A stretch of 7,437 bases of DNA from assembly GCA_937871685.1 (NCBI GenBank), contig CALMOL010000229.1:1-7437 (forward strand). The letters run 5' to 3'. The translations under genes and the position numbers were made by a program. Source of the stretch: an uncultured Verrucomicrobiota bacterium (lineage in GTDB: Bacteria > Verrucomicrobiota > Verrucomicrobiia > Chthoniobacterales > SZAS-18). Shown piece by piece: positions 1 through 4,212 of this stretch (position 1 is its first letter; the number at the start of each line of letters is the position of its first letter). The notes under the pieces are model-generated. The model made no database searches and was not told the DNA's origin. It was given only the letters and a program-made list of their open reading frames with translations.

Positions 1-1251
1 AATCAGCTTCACGAAGCCCTCGGTCTCACCGAGCACGAGGGATTTGCCGTGGTCGTCGAAAGGATACGACGCCGAGGCGACATCCAGCCCTGCTTCACGC
101 GCCTCGCGCTCGGTAAGGCCCGCCATTCCCACCTGCGGTTGGGTGAAGAGCCCAAAGAGCTTGAGGCGGTAGTCCATCTCTTCCTCCGGTGTGGCGAGGC
201 GGCCAAGGCGGCGCGCGGCGTTGCGCGCGGCCATCTCGCCCTGCTGGATGGCGAGATGGACGATCTCATGCGGTCCGCACACGTCTCCGGCCGCGAAAAG
301 CAGCGGCGCGCCGGCGCACTGCGCGGGATCGGTCAGGAGGCGGCCGTTTTTCACGCAGGCCTCAGGAACTTGGCCGAGGTCGAGCGAGGCGGTGTTTGGC
401 TCGCGGCCGAGGGCGAAGAGGATGTCTGTTCCTTCCGCCGAGCGCTCGGCGCCGTCGGCATCTGTGAAATGGACGATGCGCCGTCCATCCGACAGCCGCT
501 CGGCACGAAGCAGGCGGGTGCCTAGGTGGAAGGTGATGCCACGGTGCTCCATCGCGCGTTGCAGCGCTTCGGCCACGTCGCTATCGGCCGCGCGGAGAAT
601 CTGCGCGCCGCGATTTATCACCGTCACCCGCGCGCCAAGGCCGGCCAAGTGGTGCGCGGCCTCCAGTGCGATGGCCCCGGCTCCGAGCACGACGAGTGAC
701 TCCGGCAGACGGTCCAGTTCCAGGGCGTCGTCGCTCGTGAGGTAGCCCGCCTCGCGCAGGCCCGGCAACTCCGGCTTCGGAATGCGCGACCCGGTGGCCA
801 CGAGCACGGACCGCCCGCGCACGCGGCCTCGTGGCTGCCCGTCGAGTGAGGTGACGGCAAGCGTGTGCGCGTCCTCGAAGCGGGCGAGGCCGCGCAGGAA
901 ATCGAAGCGTCCGCTCTCCAGTTGAGTGCGGCGATAGCCGGCGAAGTCGCTCACGAGCCGCCGCTTGCGCGCCAGGATCTCCGCGGGCACGGCGCGCACG
1001 TTCTCGGCGCGCAGGCCGAACTCCGCGGCGCGCCGCAGCGCAATCATGCGGTTGGCCGACTCGATTACGGCCTTGCTCGGCATGCAGCCGCGCAGGATGC
1101 ACAGGCCTCCGACTTCCTTGCCGCCCTCAATCACCAGCGCGCGCAAGCCAAGCGACGCCGCCGTGCGCGCCCCCGCGTAGCCCGCCGAGCCGCCGCCAAG
1201 CACAAGAAAGTCGTATTCGGCGTCAGGCGGGAGCGATTCGATCTGGGGCAT
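1..1251 (-). CDS. Class I pyridine nucleotide-disulfide oxidoreductase (FAD/NAD(P)-dependent), partial
   Basis: The gene encodes a flavoprotein of the dihydrolipoyl dehydrogenase / glutathione reductase / mercuric reductase family, which moves electrons between NAD(P)H and a disulfide or similar substrate in the cytoplasm. 417 codons are visible; the C-terminal part of the dimerisation domain, with the expected catalytic His-Glu pair, lies beyond the left edge. Seen: an N-terminal FAD-binding Rossmann motif (GGGSAGY, about residues 19-25); the redox-active cysteine pair C51/C56 in GGLCILRGCMPSK; an ATG motif near 152-154; a second nucleotide-binding motif GAGAIALEA (190-198); GREPNT (282-287); and the second FAD motif FAAGDV (319-324). 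The end of the second nucleotide-binding strand reads INRG, so NADH versus NADPH preference is unclear. The ATG at 1251 has GGAG seven bases upstream. The GGLCILRGCMPSK variant differs from the GGTCLNVGCIPSK typical of E3 lipoamide dehydrogenase, and no dehydrogenase-complex genes are adjacent, so the physiological substrate is unknown. Confidence 0.93.
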   Translation of the reverse strand, partial: MPQIESLPPDAEYDFLVLGGGSAGYAGARTAASLGLRALVIEGGKEVGGLCILRGCMPSKAVIESANRMIALRRAAEFGLRAENVRAVPAEILARKRRLVSDFAGYRRTQLESGRFDFLRGLARFEDAHTLAVTSLDGQPRGRVRGRSVLVATGSRIPKPELPGLREAGYLTSDDALELDRLPESLVVLGAGAIALEAAHHLAGLGARVTVINRGAQILRAADSDVAEALQRAMEHRGITFHLGTRLLRAERLSDGRRIVHFTDADGAERSAEGTDILFALGREPNTASLDLGQVPEACVKNGRLLTDPAQCAGAPLLFAAGDVCGPHEIVHLAIQQGEMAARNAARRLGRLATPEEEMDYRLKLFGLFTQPQVGMAGLTEREAREAGLDVASASYPFDDHGKSLVLGETEGFVKLI

Positions 1252-1311
1252 GGGCAGTCTCCAATCTTCCCCAGCCCAGGCGGCCGCGAAAGGCGGCCAC
1301 GCCGTGATGCG

Positions 1312-3000
1312 TCAAGGAACCGGCTGCCATGGCGGCTCCGCCAGTTCATCGAGGCGAAATAACCGCCAGCCAGTCCCGTCGTTCGTTTCCTCCAGCGCGG
1401 CGGCGAGAGAAGGTGAAAGAGCGTCGCCAAAGTATCCAACCGAGGGATCGCCGGTGCTCAACATTCCTCCCGACGTCGGGAACAGAGGCGGCGAGGGGAC
1501 GGTGCTCCCCTCGTCATTCCACAGGAGCCACCGCACGCCGATCTGTCGGAGCGTCTGCGCCCCAGCGCGAGCGGATTTGGCCCGCAACGCAAATTGATAC
1601 ATGAGCGTTCCCTCGATGGCTTGGTGCGAGGAGCCGGTGAGAGCTGGCCGGCCGGTCCGGTATGCGAGGGCGGGGGCATCCCACCAGCGTGCCGCGATCG
1701 ATCCGTCCAACCCGGTCCGCGTGGCATCCGCGGAGATTCGTCGAGCCGCGTCACGCGAAGCCCGGTTTGCCGAGATCCGGTCCTCAATCGCGCGGTTGCG
1801 AGGTGTTCCACGCGGAAACCACGCCGATTCCATTTCCGCCGCCGTCCACCACAGTCCGGCAGCGAATGCGACGCTGGCTGCGATCCGCAGCCGATGAGAT
1901 TCCGGCCAGGCAACCACGGTTCCCAGCGCCGCTGTCAGAGCAAAAAAATAACCCCAGCGCGCTTGCGTCGCCGTCAGCATCCAAGCGGCGGCGAGGACGC
2001 CCAAAGCAAACAGCGCAGCCTTTTGCGGCTCGCGTCGTTGCCAGGCGGCCCAAGCCAGCAGGAGCGGCAACGCCAAGCACCAGCCCGTTCCCCAGGACAG
2101 GAACACGCGCGAGAACATCCCAACGGGTTGCAGTTCACCGATCCATTCCGACCAACCGCGGAAAGCGTCTCGGTCCCCATCAAATAGCCCCGGCGGGCTG
2201 ATCCGCACGCCTTCCAATCCCAGCGCGACGAGGAGCACCGCGCCCGTCGCGATCAGCGAGGCTTTCCGCGCGGGCGTCCACCAACGCACGCGGCCGGCCG
2301 TGATGCCGAACGCGGTCGCGCCGAGCCAGAGGAGGAGCGGCTCCCACAACGATACCCAGAGCGCCATGCCCCACGCGAGGCCGAGGATCGCCGCCGCAGC
2401 GCACGAGCCGTCGGCGGCCTCGCGATCCCTGGGGCGCAGCAGGGTCAGCTCGCCCGCCAGGACCACGGCGAGCAGAAGGATCAGAAGGGCTTGGTGATCG
2501 GGCCGCCCGATCATCTGTCCGTGCGCGAGGATCGGGCTGGCCGCGAAGAGAATCATCGCCGCCGACCGGCCGCGCCCACCACTCCAGCGGCCGGCCCAGC
2601 GCCACAAAAAAAGCGCCGTTCCCAGACCGAGCAACGGCCCGATCCACGCACCCGCCATGTCGCGCGCCGCGTCCATTGGAAGCGCCGCGCACAACCCGAG
2701 CGCCAGCGCCGCGATGAGCCAGTCCAGCGGCGCCGTGGTGTGTGGCTCGGTTCCGGCCGGGAAGTTCTCGAAGTCATGGCGCCGGATCACCAAGCCCTTG
2801 CCTTCCAGGACGAGCTTCACGCGAGTCATCCGCGCGTAACAATCGCCGTCGGTGAAGTCCACCGCGCCCTCGGTCGGATAGTCGGCAAACACCACCGGCC
2901 CGTCCGCCAACCGCGTCGCGAGCGTGAGCGCGAGCACCGCCAGCAACCCCAGGCCGTGCGCGATCTGGCGGAGCAGGGAAGGGTGGGAGCCGTCGGCCAT
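1312..3000 (-). CDS. STT3/PglB-like GT-C family integral membrane glycosyltransferase
   Basis: This 562-residue membrane protein is hydrophobic along most of its first 400 residues, with roughly ten likely membrane segments, followed by a soluble C-terminal domain. Seen: an acidic DGD motif at 51-53 just after the first membrane helix (VDFTDGDCYARM), HTTAPLDW (87-94), GRPDHQ (165-170) and a WWD motif at 439-441 (ARWWDAPALAYRTGRP) opening the soluble domain. In STT3/PglB/AglB oligosaccharyltransferases, first-loop acidic residues bind metal and lipid-linked sugar, and a C-terminal WWDYG motif recognises the acceptor sequon. The same order and spacing here support a GT-C protein of that clan; WWDAP in place of WWDYG makes true N-glycosylation uncertain. 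An upstream in-frame TTG at 3039 would add 13 residues. I chose the ATG at 3000 because the first membrane helix follows soon after it; neither start has a clear ribosome binding site. It sits 60 bases upstream of the oxidoreductase and 46 bases downstream of the tRNA, all on one strand, so co-transcription is possible. The substrate is not predictable. Confidence 0.85.
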   Translation of the reverse strand: MADGSHPSLLRQIAHGLGLLAVLALTLATRLADGPVVFADYPTEGAVDFTDGDCYARMTRVKLVLEGKGLVIRRHDFENFPAGTEPHTTAPLDWLIAALALGLCAALPMDAARDMAGAWIGPLLGLGTALFLWRWAGRWSGGRGRSAAMILFAASPILAHGQMIGRPDHQALLILLLAVVLAGELTLLRPRDREAADGSCAAAAILGLAWGMALWVSLWEPLLLWLGATAFGITAGRVRWWTPARKASLIATGAVLLVALGLEGVRISPPGLFDGDRDAFRGWSEWIGELQPVGMFSRVFLSWGTGWCLALPLLLAWAAWQRREPQKAALFALGVLAAAWMLTATQARWGYFFALTAALGTVVAWPESHRLRIAASVAFAAGLWWTAAEMESAWFPRGTPRNRAIEDRISANRASRDAARRISADATRTGLDGSIAARWWDAPALAYRTGRPALTGSSHQAIEGTLMYQFALRAKSARAGAQTLRQIGVRWLLWNDEGSTVPSPPLFPTSGGMLSTGDPSVGYFGDALSPSLAAALEETNDGTGWRLFRLDELAEPPWQPVP

Positions 3001-3046
3001 CGTCGTCGGCGACCGTCGGCCGGGGGATGCTCGCGTCAACGCAGGG

Positions 3047-3119
3047 TGGGCCTGGTGGGAGTCGAACCCACGACCGAGGGATTATGAGTCCCCTGCTCTA
3101 ACCGTTGAGCTACAGGCCC
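3047..3119 (-). tRNA. tRNA with CAT anticodon, probably tRNA-Ile2 (lysidine type), alternatively elongator tRNA-Met
   Basis: The minus strand folds into a complete 73-nucleotide cloverleaf. It has a perfect 7-bp acceptor stem (GGGCCTG with CAGGCCC), a D arm GCTC/GAGC, an anticodon stem GGGGA/TCCCT (one G-T pair) with loop CTCATAA, a five-base variable region and a T arm GTGGG/CCCAC with loop TTCGACT. The discriminator base is A. The anticodon CAT is shared by elongator Met, initiator Met and the Ile tRNA whose C34 is changed to lysidine by TilS. An initiator is unlikely, because the anticodon stem lacks three consecutive G-C pairs at its base and the acceptor end is fully paired. GAGCAG before the anticodon stem and CGGTCG after it resemble the E. 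coli and Bacillus Ile2 tRNAs as I remember them, so Ile2 is preferred. CCA is not encoded; the bases after the discriminator are CCC, so the end must be added enzymatically. I found no convincing promoter in 3120-3230. Confidence 0.95.
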
Positions 3120-3230
3120 GCGTGGGCAGGAGAATGACGTGAAACCGACGGGAGTAAAACCGCGATTTCCCGGGATTCTCGTGGGACCGAGCAGCTTGAC
3201 CAGCCACGCAAGACGCGTTCAAGGTCAGTC

Positions 3231-3614
3231 ATGAAACCCAAGGGGCCGCTCGTCGGATGCGCGGCGCTGCTGCTGTTTCCGGCGGCGTTGCTCTCGTATT
3301 TTGTCTGGCCCCCCGACGTGTTTTCTGGGCGCATCTTGATCGTGCAGGCAAAAATCCCAGCGGGAACCCTGGAAGTCCACCAGCAGTGGAACCACGTGGA
3401 TTTTTACACGACCCGAGTCGATCTGAAGCTCAAGGAAGGCTCGACCTACACCTGCATTGTTGACGCTGACGACAAGAAGCGGTGGTGGGGAAGAATCGAG
3501 CAGGATGAACCGCGGGTGGTTAAAATTTACACGGAATTTGCCTACGTTGGCCGCGTCGAAATCGATCGCCTCAGATTCGTGAGTCGGAACGGACGGTCCA
3601 CGACGTTTTACTAA
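3231..3614 (+). CDS. Small membrane-anchored or secreted protein of unknown function
   Basis: The gene encodes 127 residues that I do not recognise as a named family. Seen: a basic start (MKPKG), then a hydrophobic segment at about residues 7-26, read as a signal peptide or signal anchor. After WPP the remaining hundred residues are soluble and rich in beta-prone sequence, with WNHVDFYTTRVDLKL (about 53-67) and a charged DADDKKRWWGRIE stretch. The ATG at 3231 has a weak AAGG six bases upstream. The neighbours are the tRNA on the opposite strand (divergent, 111-base gap) and, downstream, the inverted-repeat element, which begins one base after the TAA stop. The exported start, lysine-rich N terminus and ordered composition argue for a real gene. 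Nothing in the sequence assigns an activity; a periplasmic or surface location is inferred from the hydrophobic N terminus. Confidence 0.75.
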   Translation: MKPKGPLVGCAALLLFPAALLSYFVWPPDVFSGRILIVQAKIPAGTLEVHQQWNHVDFYTTRVDLKLKEGSTYTCIVDADDKKRWWGRIEQDEPRVVKIYTEFAYVGRVEIDRLRFVSRNGRSTTFY

Positions 3615-3956
3615 AACGCTTGGTGTGAATGCGGGGGGCCAAGCGTGGTTCAGTCCGAAACACCTCGGCTTTTCGGTTCACGAGCACACCCCGCGGATAA
3701 GGCGCGCTCCCACCTTTGCCCAGCGCGGTCGCTCCTGGGATCGCTGGCATTCCTGCCGGCAGGGAGTTCTCCCGGACACCTGGATTCTCGGGCCCTTGGA
3801 CGAATGCTCCGCTTTCTGTGGCCCGCAGACATCCGGAGGGGAAAAGTCAGATGTCCTGGAGAACCCTGCCGGCAAGGATGTCGGCGCTCTCAGGAGCGAC
3901 CTCCCTCGGCATGCCGAGCGCATCCGCAGGTGAAGACTTGATTCACAACAAGCGTT
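3615..3956. repeat. Long imperfect inverted repeat (MITE-like or long-hairpin element)
   Basis: The two halves of this stretch are complementary in the same order over most of their length. Matching blocks, left with right: 3615-3630 with 3941-3956 (15 of 16 bases, AACGCTTGGTGTGAAT against AACGCTTGTTGTGAAT); CGCGGAT near 3692-3698 and CGCTC near 3705-3709 with 3916-3928 (gapped); 3727-3737 with 3891-3901 (11 of 11, GGTCGCTCCTG); 3754-3764 with 3864-3874 (11 of 11, TGCCGGCAGGG); 3767-3772 with 3858-3863 (6 of 6); and 3774-3788 with 3842-3856 (gapless, several mismatches). The centre, about 3789-3841, contains a further small palindrome around 3807-3838. The left half is longer by roughly 55 bases near its outer end. 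No transposase-like reading frame is inside and I could not identify a clear target-site duplication. It is either a small non-autonomous mobile element or two copies of an intergenic repeat in opposite orientation. Transcribed from either strand it would form a long hairpin. Confidence 0.8.
3905..3918. repeat. 14-bp perfect palindrome CTCGGCATGCCGAG
   Basis: CTCGGCATGCCGAG equals its own reverse complement. It lies in the right half of the long inverted repeat, between the CGCTC block and the GGTCGCTCC block, and has no counterpart at the matching place in the left half. With no spacer it cannot form a stable loop unless the central bases stay unpaired, so it looks more like a protein-binding or recombination-type site, or chance, than a terminator. 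Confidence 0.5.
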
Positions 3957-4033
3957 AAAAAGCCTCCGTTTGGGCAGAGCCGTCCCCGTGGCCCATTCCC
4001 AGCATCTCGAATAGGCGGGGCGAGGCACGGAGG
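3957..4033 (-). terminator. Possible second intrinsic terminator with branched loop (minus strand)
   Basis: On the minus strand CCTCCGT (4033-4027) pairs with ACGGAGG (3969-3963), followed by C and then TTTTT (3961-3957), the order expected of a rho-independent terminator. The intervening 57 bases are long for a simple loop but contain GC-rich segments, such as CGCCCCGCC and GGGGACGG, that could form inner helices. It would act as a back-up terminator for leftward transcription that passes the hairpin at 4123-4163. The long loop keeps confidence modest. Confidence 0.4.
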
Positions 4034-4122
4034 TGAATCATCCAGGCACCCCGGGTGGCTCGCGAAGTCGCTTGAACTCGCCGGTGCGCTGGAGACGCCC
4101 AGCCTTCGAGCCGCGACATTGA

Positions 4123-4163
4123 AACGCCCGCGGGAGGAGAGGAACCCTATCCACGCGGGCGTT
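4123..4163 (-). terminator. Hairpin terminator downstream of the protease gene
   Basis: AACGCCCGCG (4123-4132) and CGCGGGCGTT (4154-4163) form a perfect 10-bp stem around a 21-base loop, starting about 50 bases after the protease stop codon. In the minus direction the stem is followed by TTCAATG, giving only a short T run (GTTT), so termination may be weak or this may be a 3' stabilising hairpin. On the plus strand no T run follows, so minus-strand use is preferred. Confidence 0.6.
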
Positions 4164-4212
4164 GGAGAGGCAGGACCGATGTTCCGGTCGGCTCACGCCG
4201 TTCCAACGGATC

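Noticed and set aside
1282..1298. A 6-bp GGCCGC/GCGGCC hairpin between the GT-C gene and the oxidoreductase.
   Set aside because: It is short, has no T tract on either strand, and such GC pairings are common by chance in DNA of this composition.
865..1362. A 165-codon plus-strand open frame opposite the oxidoreductase.
   Set aside because: It is a shadow of the minus-strand gene, whose FAD and cysteine motifs fix the real frame.
3001..3039. TTG at 3039 as the start of the GT-C membrane protein.
   Set aside because: It adds only a polar 13-residue leader, has no ribosome binding site and lies seven bases from the tRNA 3' end; the ATG at 3000 is simpler, though not proven.
3196..3230. TTGACC at 3196-3201 as a -35 element for the 3231 gene.
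   Set aside because: No -10-like hexamer occurs 16-18 bases downstream, and the remaining distance to the ATG is too short.
3249..3260. LVGC at residues 7-10 of the 3231 protein as a lipobox.
   Set aside because: The cysteine comes before the hydrophobic core instead of after it, so a lipoprotein signal is unlikely.
3616..3646. ACGCTTGG (3616-3623) and CCAAGCGT (3639-3646) as a terminator for the 3231 gene.
   Set aside because: The 15-base loop and lack of a following T tract make termination doubtful, and the left arm is better explained as the end of the long inverted repeat.
3678..4028. A 116-codon minus-strand frame across the intergenic block.
   Set aside because: It runs through the long inverted repeat, is rich in Arg, Ser, Pro and Cys, and has no recognisable pattern; repeat DNA explains it.
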